Assembly: GCA_013812515.1 (NCBI GenBank)
Contig: JACCTI010000453.1
Location: 1-21,614 of the forward strand
Source of the DNA: Chthoniobacterales bacterium
GTDB taxonomy: Bacteria; Verrucomicrobiota; Verrucomicrobiia; Chthoniobacterales; UBA10450
Reading direction: 5' to 3'
Length of the DNA stretch: 21,614 nucleotides
Of this stretch, positions 6,601-13,758 are shown in pieces (positions within the stretch are counted from its first letter, which is position 1; each line of letters begins with the position of its first letter). Both the position numbers and the translations under genes were made by a program. The notes under the pieces are model-generated. The model had not been told where the DNA came from. It ran no database searches and saw only the letters and a program-made list of their open reading frames with translations.

Positions 6601-8103
6601 TCAGCGCCCGTAGACGAAAATGGCGACGCCGCCGATGACGAGGACAGCGATCCCGACGTAGAGCCACATCAAGGTCGTCTGGGGCGCTGCTTCTCCGCGA
6701 TTGTATGAAGCGCGATCGAAGCGGCCACGGATGCGCCCCTTGCGCAAAAAGCCATCGTAATGGCGTTGAATGAGATGGGTCTCGACCTGCCGCATGGTGT
6801 CGAGCATTACGCCCACGATAATCAGCAAACTCGTGCCGCCGAAAAACTGCGCGGTGATCTGCGGAACATTCAGACCTTGGCTGAGAAGGCTCGGCAAAAT
6901 TGCGATCAGCGTCAGAAAGATCGCTCCTGCGAACGTCAACCGGGTCATGGTGAAATCGAGGAACTCAGAAGTCGGCTTGCCGGGGCGGACACCGGGAATG
7001 TACCCGCCGTATTTTTTTAAGTCCTCCGCGATCTGCGACGGCTGAAACTGCGTTGCCACCCAAAAGTAGCTGAAGAAGAAGATCATCAATGCCAGAACAA
7101 CGTAGTGCGGCCAGCCATTCGCCAGCGCATCGGAGATTGTTTGAGCGGTGCGGCTGTTCTGGAAAGCCATGCCGACGATCGTGGTCGGGAAAAGCAGCAG
7201 CGCCCATGCGAAGATGATCGGCATGACGCCCGCGTAATTGACCTTCAACGGCATGTATTGCGTCTGCCCGCCGTACATTTTGCGCCCAACCACCCGCTTG
7301 GCGTACTGCACGGTGATTTTGCGAACGCCCTGCGTAACCGCGATGACGGCCGCGATGACAATGAAGAGAAACGCGATCATCAACACCAGGATGGCTGGAT
7401 TGACCTGACTCGTACCGGTCGCGCCCGAGGGAACGAAAGTTTTCCAGGCCTGCGCAAGCGCAGCGGGCAGGCGAGCCACAATGCCGATGGTGATGATGAG
7501 CGAAATGCCGTTTCCAATTCCACGCTCCGTGATCTGATCGCCCAGCCACATGAGGAAAAGCGTGCCCGCAGTGAGCGTCAGAACCGTGATGATGCGAAAG
7601 GTTATGCCGAGGTCGGCGACGAGTGGGATGCCCAGCTTGTTCACCGTATCCATGATCCCAGGCAGCATGGTTTGATACGACTCCGGATGCTGAAAAGAGA
7701 CGGCAAGGAGATAGCCTTGGACCACGCACAAAGCGACGGTCGCGTAGCGAGTGATCTGCATGATTTTCTGCCGCCCCCCGTCTTCGCGCGCGAGGCGGCC
7801 TAGCTTCGGGATGACGGCGGTGAGCAACTGCAGCATGATCGACGCGCTGATGTACGGCATAATGCCTAACGAGAAGACCGCGCAATTTTCGAGCGCGCCG
7901 CCGCTGAATAAGTTGAAGAGCGCCGCCACACCGCCCCCGGTGCTTTGGGAGGCACCACGAAACCACTCCTGCAGCACCGCGGGATTTACGCCGGGCGTGC
8001 TGATCGCCGCCCCCAGCCGCACGATCACGACCACGGCAAGCGTAAAGAGAATGCGCCGGCGCAACTCCGGAATTTTGACGGAATTAAGAAACGCCGAAAC
8101 CAT
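6601..8103 (-). CDS. secY: Preprotein translocase subunit SecY
   Basis: SecY forms the protein-conducting channel in the inner membrane. The 500-aa protein shows the standard ten hydrophobic segments, the plug-region sequence after helix 1 (LFNLFSGGALENCAVFSLGIMPYISASI), ERGIGNGISLIIT, the cytoplasmic loop KRVVGRKMYGGQTQYMPLKVN, and YGGYIPGVRPGKPT before helix 9, with a C-terminal RHYDGFLRKGRIRG. Unlike E. coli SecY, it continues into a linker (RFDRASYNRGEA) and a further hydrophobic segment, WLYVGIAVLVIGGVAIFVYG, which should place the C-terminus on the periplasmic side. It follows rplO by 29 bp, with no rpmD in the cluster. Confidence 0.97.
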   Translation of the reverse strand: MVSAFLNSVKIPELRRRILFTLAVVVIVRLGAAISTPGVNPAVLQEWFRGASQSTGGGVAALFNLFSGGALENCAVFSLGIMPYISASIMLQLLTAVIPKLGRLAREDGGRQKIMQITRYATVALCVVQGYLLAVSFQHPESYQTMLPGIMDTVNKLGIPLVADLGITFRIITVLTLTAGTLFLMWLGDQITERGIGNGISLIITIGIVARLPAALAQAWKTFVPSGATGTSQVNPAILVLMIAFLFIVIAAVIAVTQGVRKITVQYAKRVVGRKMYGGQTQYMPLKVNYAGVMPIIFAWALLLFPTTIVGMAFQNSRTAQTISDALANGWPHYVVLALMIFFFSYFWVATQFQPSQIAEDLKKYGGYIPGVRPGKPTSEFLDFTMTRLTFAGAIFLTLIAILPSLLSQGLNVPQITAQFFGGTSLLIIVGVMLDTMRQVETHLIQRHYDGFLRKGRIRGRFDRASYNRGEAAPQTTLMWLYVGIAVLVIGGVAIFVYGR

Positions 8104-8132
8104 GGCCTAAGCTTTCGTCCCGCCGGTTTGCA

Positions 8133-8705
8133 CTAGCTCTTTTGGGAAAGTGGCTTCCTGGCAGCGGCTTTCTTCGCGCTCCTCTTCGGAGCCGCAGGTT
8201 GCGCGGCAGACGCTGGCGGGGCCGCCTTCGCAAAACGCGGGCCATCCGGACGTTTTGTTTCGCGAAGTGCCACTGTGCCGCCTGCGCTTTCGATCTTCGC
8301 GCGGGCAGAAGCGCTCACCTTGTGAGCCTCGATTGTGAGCGCATGCGTGAGCTCGCCATCGCCGAGAACCTTCAGGCCAACCACGTTGCCGCGGATTATC
8401 TTTGAACTGCGGAGCAGCTCTTCGTTGATCGTCGTTCCCCCCTCAAATCCGCTTAGGTCATCGAGATTGACTATCGCGTAAGTTTTGTGAAAGGCAGCGT
8501 TGTTGAATCCGCGCTTCGGCAAGCGGCGGATCAGCGGCATTTGGCCGCCCTCGAATCCGAGACGAATGCTTCCACCCGCTCGCGCCTTTTGACCTTTGTG
8601 GCCTTTGCCGCTCGTTTTGCCGTGACCGGAACTCTCACCGATCCCGAGCCGCTTCACCCGATGCTTCGAGCCCGGCCGCGGCCTCAGATTATGCAAACGC
8701 ATCAT
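8133..8705 (-). CDS. rplO: 50S ribosomal protein L15 with basic C-terminal tail
   Basis: L15 binds 23S rRNA late in 50S assembly. The sequence starts MMRLHNLRPRPGSKHRVKRL and has the Gly/Arg/Lys-rich RNA-binding arm (GIGESSGHGKTSGKGHKGQKARAGG shortened), GFEGGQMPLIRRLPKRGF, and the globular domain ending near SAGGTVALRETKRPDG. About 30 extra residues follow, rich in Ala, Pro and Lys. The total is 190 aa against about 145-150 in most bacteria. The start codon overlaps the rpsE stop by 4 nt, with no rpmD (L30) between them. Confidence 0.97.
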   Translation of the reverse strand: MMRLHNLRPRPGSKHRVKRLGIGESSGHGKTSGKGHKGQKARAGGSIRLGFEGGQMPLIRRLPKRGFNNAAFHKTYAIVNLDDLSGFEGGTTINEELLRSSKIIRGNVVGLKVLGDGELTHALTIEAHKVSASARAKIESAGGTVALRETKRPDGPRFAKAAPPASAAQPAAPKRSAKKAAARKPLSQKS

Positions 8706-9271
8706 GACTGCTCGACCTTTCCATCAGCGTTGTGGCTTGACGGCCGAATGCCACGGGTTTTAAAAATTTCGTCTTTCCGGCGCAAACCACGCAGCGCTTC
8801 GATTGTAGCCTTCACAACGTTTGCGTGATTACTGGAGCCTAACGACTTAGCCAGCACATCCCGGATCCCGACCGCCTCAACCACGGCCCGCACACCACCA
8901 CCCGCAATCACACCGGTTCCTGGCGAAGCCGGGCGCAGAAGCACGCGGCCTCCACCAAACTCGCCAATCGTCTCGTGCGGAATCGTGTTCTCATGGACGG
9001 ACATCTTTTCCATCCCTTTGCGCGCTGCATCGGATGCTTTCCGGATGGCTTCCGCCACTTCGTTCGCTTTCCCGAATCCGACGCCTACCTGGCCGTCGTG
9101 ATCGCCAGCGACAATTAATGCGCTGAAGCTGAAGCGACGGCCTCCCTTCACGACCTTGGCGCAACGGTTGATGAACACCACCTTCTCGGTGGTGTCGCCG
9201 CGGGCTGCTGAGCTCTTGTCTGTGTGGCGTTCGCGTTGCCGCCCGCCGCCTCCGCCAAATTGCTGTGCCAT
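8702..9271 (-). CDS. rpsE: 30S ribosomal protein S5
   Basis: S5 contributes to decoding accuracy and mRNA unwinding at the entry channel. The product has the double-stranded RNA-binding-like S5 N domain (VVFINRCAKVVKGGRRFSFSALIVAGD, about 31-57), GKANEVAEAIRKA, then the C-terminal domain with RPASPGTGVIAGGGVRAVVEAVG (about 113-135) and SSNHANVVKATIEAL. The 30-residue leader is rich in Gly, Gln and Arg. The 189-aa length is slightly above the usual 166-175. It follows rplR by 7 bp and overlaps rplO by 4 bp. Confidence 0.97.
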   Translation of the reverse strand: MAQQFGGGGGRQRERHTDKSSAARGDTTEKVVFINRCAKVVKGGRRFSFSALIVAGDHDGQVGVGFGKANEVAEAIRKASDAARKGMEKMSVHENTIPHETIGEFGGGRVLLRPASPGTGVIAGGGVRAVVEAVGIRDVLAKSLGSSNHANVVKATIEALRGLRRKDEIFKTRGIRPSSHNADGKVEQS

Positions 9272-9278
9272 GAATCTC

Positions 9279-9641
9279 CTAGAACTTGAGTCCGCCTTCG
9301 CGCGCGGCGTCGGCTAGTGCTTTAACTTTTCCGTGATACTGAAAACCGCCGCGGTCGAAAATGACCTTGTCCACGTTTTTCGTCAGCAACCGCTCTGCGA
9401 CTGCTTTGCCGACCTTCTGAGCTGAAGCGACGTTCGCACCAGCTTTCCCGTTACCTGTGATTGCTTCTTCGGTAGTCCCGGCAGCAGCGAGCGTTCGGCC
9501 AGCTTCATCATCGATGACCTGGGCGTAAGTGTGTTTGCCGGAAAAATGCACCGCCAGACGCGGACGTTCGGCGGTTCCGCTCACGCGCTTTCTGATCCTT
9601 GTGTGAATGCGATGTCTGATCTGTTTGCGATCGTCCTTCAT
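9279..9641 (-). CDS. rplR: 50S ribosomal protein L18
   Basis: L18 binds 5S rRNA and helps dock it in the central protuberance. The 120-aa sequence has the typical basic N-terminus (RHRIHTRIRKRVSGTAERPRLAVHFSGKHTYAQVIDD, split here around residues 9-46), AEAKXVGK-like ASAQKVGKAVAERLL (about 72-86), and the closing KVIFDRGGFQYHGKVKALADAAREGGLKF pattern. Its length is normal and there is no unusual tail. It starts 1 nt after the rplF stop. Confidence 0.97.
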   Translation of the reverse strand: MKDDRKQIRHRIHTRIRKRVSGTAERPRLAVHFSGKHTYAQVIDDEAGRTLAAAGTTEEAITGNGKAGANVASAQKVGKAVAERLLTKNVDKVIFDRGGFQYHGKVKALADAAREGGLKF

Positions 9642-9642
9642 A

Positions 9643-10182
9643 CTACTGAACCGTCTTGCCTTCCTTGCGGCGAATCACTTCACCGGCATAGCGTACGCCT
9701 TTACCTTTGTAAGGTTCCGGGGGGTAATAACGACGAATGTCGGCCGCCACCTGACCGACCGTCTTCTTGTCGATTCCGGAAATGCTGACCTTCGTGTTCT
9801 CCGCGACCGTGATTTTAATGCCCGCTGGAATCGAGAACAAAATTGGGTGCGAGAAACCGAGACTGAGGTTGAGGATCTGTCCCTGCACGGCGGCTTTGAA
9901 ACCGACGCCCTCGATAATGAGGTCTTTCGTAAAGCCCGTGCTCACGCCTTGCACCATGTTGCTGACGAGGCTGCGGGACAGGCCATGCAACGCTTTCACG
10001 CTGCGCGTCTCCGCTCCTCGGACGACTGAAATGCGATTGTCCGCCACCGTCGCTTTGATCTCCCGCGGCAGTTGCCAGTTCAGCTTGCCCAGGGGGCCTT
10101 CGACAGCTACGCCGCCAGCATCGCTGATGTTCACTTTGACCTTCTCGGGAATCTCGACTGCCTTGTTTCCGATCCGTGACAT
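9643..10182 (-). CDS. rplF: 50S ribosomal protein L6
   Basis: L6 lies near the sarcin-ricin loop and factor-binding site. The two repeated L6 folds are visible. The first has MSRIGNKAVEIPEKVKVNI and GPLGKLNWQLP. The second has GYSHP-like LGFSHPILFSIPAGIKITV, SISGIDKKTVGQVAADIR and the signature PPEPYKGKGVRYAGEVIRRK (about 152-172). The 179-aa length is typical. It follows rpsH by 14 bp. Confidence 0.98.
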   Translation of the reverse strand: MSRIGNKAVEIPEKVKVNISDAGGVAVEGPLGKLNWQLPREIKATVADNRISVVRGAETRSVKALHGLSRSLVSNMVQGVSTGFTKDLIIEGVGFKAAVQGQILNLSLGFSHPILFSIPAGIKITVAENTKVSISGIDKKTVGQVAADIRRYYPPEPYKGKGVRYAGEVIRRKEGKTVQ

Positions 10183-10196
10183 AATTGAAAGCCTGC

Positions 10197-10595
10197 TTAC
10201 CAGATGTAAGCCAGCAGCTCGCCTCCTACGTTTTGCTTCTTCGCTTCGCGACCTGAAAGAATTCCACGGGGTGTGGAAAGAATTGAGACGCCCATCCCGC
10301 CAAGGACACGCGGGATTTCCTGCGCTCCAACGTAACGGCGCAAGCCGGGCCGGCTCACACGTTTTAAACCGGTGATCGCGCTCGTTCGATTCGCGATCTT
10401 GTTCGTGATCTTAATCCGCGGATGCGCCCCTTCGTTGTCGAGCGCGTAGTCGGTGATGTAGCCCTCCTCTTTCAAAATGCGGATGATCTCCGATTTGATC
10501 TTGGAGTAGGGAACGAACATTTCACTCTTCCCAGCCGCGGCGGAATTACGGACGCGGGCGAGAAGATCGGCAATAGGGTCGGTCACGGTGCTCAT
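10197..10595 (-). CDS. rpsH: 30S ribosomal protein S8
   Basis: S8 is a primary binder of 16S helix 21 and, in E. coli, the spc-operon translational repressor. The product starts MSTVTDPIADLLARVRN, has IKITNKIANRTSAITGLKRVSRPGLRRYV-type middle sequence, and ends in the S8 signature GVSILSTPRGILSGREAK plus GGELLAYIW. The 132-aa length is normal. It begins just 3 nt after the rplE stop, so the rpsN (S14) gene usually found between them is not present. Whether the S8 mRNA site is retained near rplE cannot be told by eye. Confidence 0.98.
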   Translation of the reverse strand: MSTVTDPIADLLARVRNSAAAGKSEMFVPYSKIKSEIIRILKEEGYITDYALDNEGAHPRIKITNKIANRTSAITGLKRVSRPGLRRYVGAQEIPRVLGGMGVSILSTPRGILSGREAKKQNVGGELLAYIW

Positions 10596-10598
10596 GGA

Positions 10599-11174
10599 TT
10601 AAGCCGCGGGGGAGGCGGCAGGCTTCTTCGCGCGATCGCTGAAAGGCATTCCCATCTCAGCCAGAAGCGACTTGGCTTCCTCGTTCGTCCGCGCGGAGGT
10701 GCAGATGGTAACATCAAAACCGATGTTGCGCTTGATTTTATCGAGCTCGACTTCGGGGAAAATCGCCTGATCCGGAACGCCAAGAGTGTAGTTGCCATGG
10801 CCGTCAAAAGCCTTGGGTGAAACGCCTCGAAAATCTCGAATGCGCGGGAGCGCCGCTTTAATCAGACGCTCGAGGAACTCGTACATGTGGGCGCCGCGCA
10901 GGGTGACCTTTGCGCCGATCGCCTGGCCATCGCGCAATTTGAAATTTGCGATACTCTTCTTCGCCCGGGTCTCAGCCGGTTTCTGGCCCGAAATAAGGGC
11001 GAGCTCAGCCTTGGCATCTTCCAAAGCCTGCTTCACGTCGGACTGCGAGCCGACCGAAGTATTGATCACAACCTTCTCCACCTTCGGGATCTGGTTGACG
11101 TTTTTGTACCCATGTTGCTTCTGCAACGTGGGAACCACGCGCTCCTTGTAGTCGTCGTAAAATTCGTTCTTCAT
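10599..11174 (-). CDS. rplE: 50S ribosomal protein L5
   Basis: L5 binds 5S rRNA and contacts the 30S head and P-site tRNA. The sequence has YKNVNQIPKVEKVVINTSVG (about 22-41), the signature SGQKPAETRAKKSIANFKLRDGQAIG region (about 67-92), YEFLERLIKAALPRIRDFRG, and NYTLGVPDQAIFPEVELDKI (about 129-148). A short Ala/Pro-rich end (AKKPAASPAA) brings it to 191 aa against about 179. A GAGG Shine-Dalgarno-like motif sits 8 nt before the ATG. Confidence 0.98.
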   Translation of the reverse strand: MKNEFYDDYKERVVPTLQKQHGYKNVNQIPKVEKVVINTSVGSQSDVKQALEDAKAELALISGQKPAETRAKKSIANFKLRDGQAIGAKVTLRGAHMYEFLERLIKAALPRIRDFRGVSPKAFDGHGNYTLGVPDQAIFPEVELDKIKRNIGFDVTICTSARTNEEAKSLLAEMGMPFSDRAKKPAASPAA

Positions 11175-11177
11175 GGG

Positions 11178-11522
11178 TTACGCCTCTTCTTTGGCGGGCT
11201 TCCGTTTCGCGGGCGCTTTCTTCGCTTTCTCGGCTTTCGGCTTGGCGGCCTTCGCTTTCGGGCTTTTGCCTTTCCCGTCGCGCTCCTTGCGCTCGAGCAC
11301 CTTCACGTTGGAAATGTGAATCGGACCTTCCCGCTCGGCGATTTTCCCCTGCGGGTTATCCTGCGATTTCTTCAGGTGACGCTTGATCAGCCGAACGCCC
11401 TCGATGAGGACACGCTGTTTGCGGGCAAGCACCTCGAGCACCTTGCCCGTGGAGCCACGATGGTTCCCGGCGATCACTTCGACCTGGTCGCCCTTGCGGA
11501 CGTGCAACTTTATCCGGTTCAT
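11178..11522 (-). CDS. rplX: 50S ribosomal protein L24
   Basis: L24 is an assembly initiator that lies by the peptide exit tunnel. The KOW domain is clear: KLHVRKGDQVEVIAGNHRGS and GKVLEVLARKQRVLIEGV, followed by RHLKKSQDNPQGKIAEREGP and IHISNV. The last 26 residues are an Ala/Lys/Pro-rich tail (AKAAKPKAEKAKKAPAKRKP), giving 114 aa. Such a lysine tail at the tunnel rim is probably disordered and RNA-binding. It sits 33 bp after rplN and 3 bp before rplE. Confidence 0.97.
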   Translation of the reverse strand: MNRIKLHVRKGDQVEVIAGNHRGSTGKVLEVLARKQRVLIEGVRLIKRHLKKSQDNPQGKIAEREGPIHISNVKVLERKERDGKGKSPKAKAAKPKAEKAKKAPAKRKPAKEEA

Positions 11523-11555
11523 ACAACGTAAAGGTAGAGCAGCGTCCCGCTTGCC

Positions 11556-11924
11556 TCACAAAACTTCCGGGGCGAGCGAAACGATTTTCATGAAATTCCG
11601 CTCCCGCAATTCACGCGCGACTGGCCCGAAAATACGCGTTCCGCGCGGGTTCAAATCTTTGTCAATGATGACAATGGCATTGTTATCGAATCGTAGAACG
11701 GAGCCGTCATCGCGCTTGATCGGATGACGCGTTCGTACGAGGACCGCGCGCACCACTTCACCCTTTTTAACCGTGCCGTTCGCGCTCGCTTCTTTCACGT
11801 TCGCCGTGATGACATCGCCAATGCCGGCGGACTGGCTGGTGCCCTGTCCGATCACCCCGATCATTGTGGCCATGCGCGCGCCGCTGTTATCCGCCACGTC
11901 GAGTCTGGATCGAATATAGACCAT
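11556..11924 (-). CDS. rplN: 50S ribosomal protein L14
   Basis: L14 forms part of the subunit interface (bridges B5/B8) and the RsfS-binding site. The 122-aa product has RLDVADNSGARMATMIGVIG near the N-terminus, the family signature region VKKGEVVRAVLVRTRHPIKR (about 55-74), RFDNNAIVIIDKDLNPRGTR and IFGPVARELRERNFMKIVSLAPEVL. The length is exactly family-typical, without a tail. AGAGGAA lies a few bases before the ATG as a good ribosome-binding site. Confidence 0.98.
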   Translation of the reverse strand: MVYIRSRLDVADNSGARMATMIGVIGQGTSQSAGIGDVITANVKEASANGTVKKGEVVRAVLVRTRHPIKRDDGSVLRFDNNAIVIIDKDLNPRGTRIFGPVARELRERNFMKIVSLAPEVL

Positions 11925-11959
11925 AAAATTCCTCTTCCTCTTGCTCTCAATCTTCTCGC

Positions 11960-12268
11960 TTACTTCGCGACGACATCGACCAAGCGCCAGCGTTTCAGTT
12001 TGCTCAGCGGACGGGTTTCCATAATCCGAACTGTGTCGCCGGTTTTCGCTTTGTTCTCTTCGTCGTGAGCGTAAAATTTCTTCTTCTGCTTCACGATCTT
12101 GCCGAACTTCGCGTGCGGCACTCGGGTTACGGATTGAACAACGATCGTCTTGTTCATTCCGCTTGAAATCACCTCTCCAGTCCGCGTCTTCCGCGTTCCG
12201 CGTTGCGACTCCGGGTCTTGAGCCGGCGCAGCGGCCTCCGTCATCTGCTGCTCAGGTGCTTCGGCCAT
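11960..12268 (-). CDS. rpsQ: 30S ribosomal protein S17 with N-terminal extension
   Basis: S17 is an early 16S-binding OB-fold protein. The core runs RKTRTGEVISSGMNKTIVVQ, VTRVPHAKFGKIVKQKKKFY, AHDEENKAKTGDTVRIMETR and PLSKLKRWRLVDVVAK. About 24 residues of acidic, Gln/Ala/Pro-rich sequence precede it (MAEAPEQQMTEAAAPAQDPE), making 102 aa against about 84. A second in-frame Met at residue 9 is an alternative start. It begins 3 nt after rpmC ends. Confidence 0.97.
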   Translation of the reverse strand: MAEAPEQQMTEAAAPAQDPESQRGTRKTRTGEVISSGMNKTIVVQSVTRVPHAKFGKIVKQKKKFYAHDEENKAKTGDTVRIMETRPLSKLKRWRLVDVVAK

Positions 12269-12271
12269 GAT

Positions 12272-12472
12272 CTACTTCGCCTCCCTGTTGGCGCGCTGTG
12301 AGAGCACGGTTTCGAGTTTCGCCACCTGCCGACGCAGCAAGCGCAAGCGACTCGGCTGTTCGAGTTGCCCGCTCTGCTGCTGCAGCCTCAGGTGCAAACT
12401 TTCCTGGCGCAGGTCGCGTTTCTTCGTCGCGAGCTCGTCGGAACTCATCTCCTGTATTTCTTTGAATTTCAT
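12272..12472 (-). CDS. rpmC: 50S ribosomal protein L29
   Basis: L29 is a small two-helix protein at the tunnel exit next to L23, near the SRP and trigger-factor docking site. The sequence is MKFKEIQEMSSDELATKKRD followed by LRQESLHLRLQQQSGQLEQP, RLRLLRRQVAKLETVLSQR. The pattern KEI..MS.DEL, L..E.L.LR.Q...GQL, and R...R..A......L is the family pattern, with the usual RRxIA replaced by RRQVA. Its 66-aa length is normal. It follows rplP after a 102-bp gap filled by an inverted repeat. Confidence 0.96.
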   Translation of the reverse strand: MKFKEIQEMSSDELATKKRDLRQESLHLRLQQQSGQLEQPSRLRLLRRQVAKLETVLSQRANREAK

Positions 12473-12483
12473 TTCGAATTTTG

Positions 12484-12562
12484 ACCGCGGATTACGCGGA
12501 TTTCGCAGATGCTCTATTAGTGATCTTCTTCTCTTATCCGCGCCATCTGTGTAATCCGCGGT
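12484..12562. repeat. Palindromic intergenic repeat, GCGGATTACGCGG type (rplP-rpmC gap)
   Basis: ACCGCGGATTAC at 12484-12495 is a perfect 12-bp inverted copy of GTAATCCGCGGT at 12551-12562. Inside it, CGCGGAT (12495-12501) pairs with ATCCGCG (12536-12542), and CAGATG (12506-12511) pairs with CATCTG (12544-12549). The element fills nearly the whole rplP-rpmC gap and would fold into a long imperfect hairpin in the mRNA. It looks like a dispersed short palindromic element rather than a terminator, as no T-tract follows. Confidence 0.7.
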
Positions 12563-12574
12563 TTTCCTTCTTCG

Positions 12575-13000
12575 TTAGGCAGCGGCCACGTGGTGACGCG
12601 TGAGAAACTTCGTGCGCACCGGCAGCTTGTCGGCCGCGAGGCGAAGTGATTCGCGCGCGATCGCTTCGCTGACACCGTCCAGCTCGAATAAAATGTTACC
12701 GGGCCTAACCGTTGCGACCCAGTACTCGGGCGCGCCTTTCCCCTTACCCATTCGAGTTTCGGGCGGACGCGACGTCACGGACTTGTCAGGGAAAATGCGG
12801 ATCCAAAGCTTGCCCTTGCGCTTCATATTACGCGTCAAGGCAACGCGAGCCGCTTCAATTTGCGTATTGGTAATCCAGGCACGCTCAAGGGTTTGCAGGC
12901 CGAATTCGCCGAAGTCGATCCGAAGATTACGCGAAGCGGTTCCCGCGCGGCTCCCCCGCTGGGTCTTCCGGTACTTCACGCGTTTTGGCATCAATGGCAT
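12575..13000 (-). CDS. rplP: 50S ribosomal protein L16
   Basis: L16 organises the A-site tRNA region and central protuberance. The 141-aa sequence has MPLMPKRVKYRKTQRGSRAG, FGEFGLQTLERAWITNTQIE, AARVALTRNMKRKGKLWIRI, FPDKSVTSRPPETRMGKGKG and PEYWVATVRPGNILFELDGV, all in the family order. The ATG at 13000 gives MPLMPKR; the internal ATG three codons later (12991) is equally close to family starts. It lies 34 bp after rpsC. Confidence 0.98.
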   Translation of the reverse strand: MPLMPKRVKYRKTQRGSRAGTASRNLRIDFGEFGLQTLERAWITNTQIEAARVALTRNMKRKGKLWIRIFPDKSVTSRPPETRMGKGKGAPEYWVATVRPGNILFELDGVSEAIARESLRLAADKLPVRTKFLTRHHVAAA

Positions 13001-13034
13001 GGCTGTTCCTTGTGTCTAAAACTTCAGGCGTTCT

Positions 13035-13712
13035 TTAAACTTCAGCCGGCGCTGGTGGCGGCGGAGCTGATGGCTGCTCGGCGGGCGCTTCTTCTTTCTT
13101 ACAAAGCCAGCACTTTACGCCGATCTTGCCGTAAACCGTGTTCGCCTCCGCAAAGCCGTAGTCGATCGGGGTGCGGAGCGTGTGCAGCGGCACCTTGCCT
13201 TCGCGATACCACTCGGAACGCGAGATTTCCGCGCCGTTCAAGCGACCCGAGCTGCGCAAACGGATCCCCTGCGCACCGAAGTCCATCGCGATCTGCACCG
13301 CTTTCTTCATCGCACGGCGATACGCAATACGGCGCTCGATCTGCAACGCGACGTTCTCCGCCACGAGTTGCGCATCGAGCTCCGGTGTCTTGATTTCCTG
13401 GATGTCGATTTTGATTTGCTTTCCCTGCGCCATCTTCGAGATCTCTTCCGTCATCTTCTCGATCTCAGCGCCTTTTCGTCCGATCACGATTCCCGGCCGC
13501 GCGGTGTGAATCGTCACGCGAATGCTGTTCCACGCCCGCTCGATGATGATTTTCGCGACGGCGGCGAACTGCAGCTTCTTCTTCACGTAGCTGCGAATCT
13601 CGATGTCGCTGTGCAGGAAACCCGGCAACTCCTGCGGGTTCGCGTACCAGCGCGAGCGCCAGTCGCGGTTCACACCGAGACGAAACCCAATTGGATTAAC
13701 TTTCTGTCCCAT
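13035..13712 (-). CDS. rpsC: 30S ribosomal protein S3
   Basis: S3 lines the mRNA entry channel and, with S4 and S5, forms the ribosomal helicase. The start is MGQKVNPIGFRLGVNRDWRS. A KH domain with GIVIGRKGAEIEKM lies about 74-87, and the C-terminal domain has RRAMKKAVQIAMDFGAQGIR, SGRLNGAEISRSEWYREGKV and PLHTLRTPIDYGFAEANTVY. It ends in GVKCWLCKKEE plus a Pro/Ala tail of about 15 residues. The 225-aa length is normal. The 46-bp gap to rplV is AT-rich, with a T7 run just before this ATG. Confidence 0.98.
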   Translation of the reverse strand: MGQKVNPIGFRLGVNRDWRSRWYANPQELPGFLHSDIEIRSYVKKKLQFAAVAKIIIERAWNSIRVTIHTARPGIVIGRKGAEIEKMTEEISKMAQGKQIKIDIQEIKTPELDAQLVAENVALQIERRIAYRRAMKKAVQIAMDFGAQGIRLRSSGRLNGAEISRSEWYREGKVPLHTLRTPIDYGFAEANTVYGKIGVKCWLCKKEEAPAEQPSAPPPPAPAEV

Positions 13713-13758
13713 GTTTAAAAAAATTTACTAATTGCTGATCTCTGATTCCGCGACCGGA

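Noticed and set aside
7105..7803. Long plus-strand ORF of 232 codons opposite secY
   Set aside because: Antisense shadow of a clear secY; composition is Asp/Arg/His-rich, as expected from the complement of membrane-protein codons.
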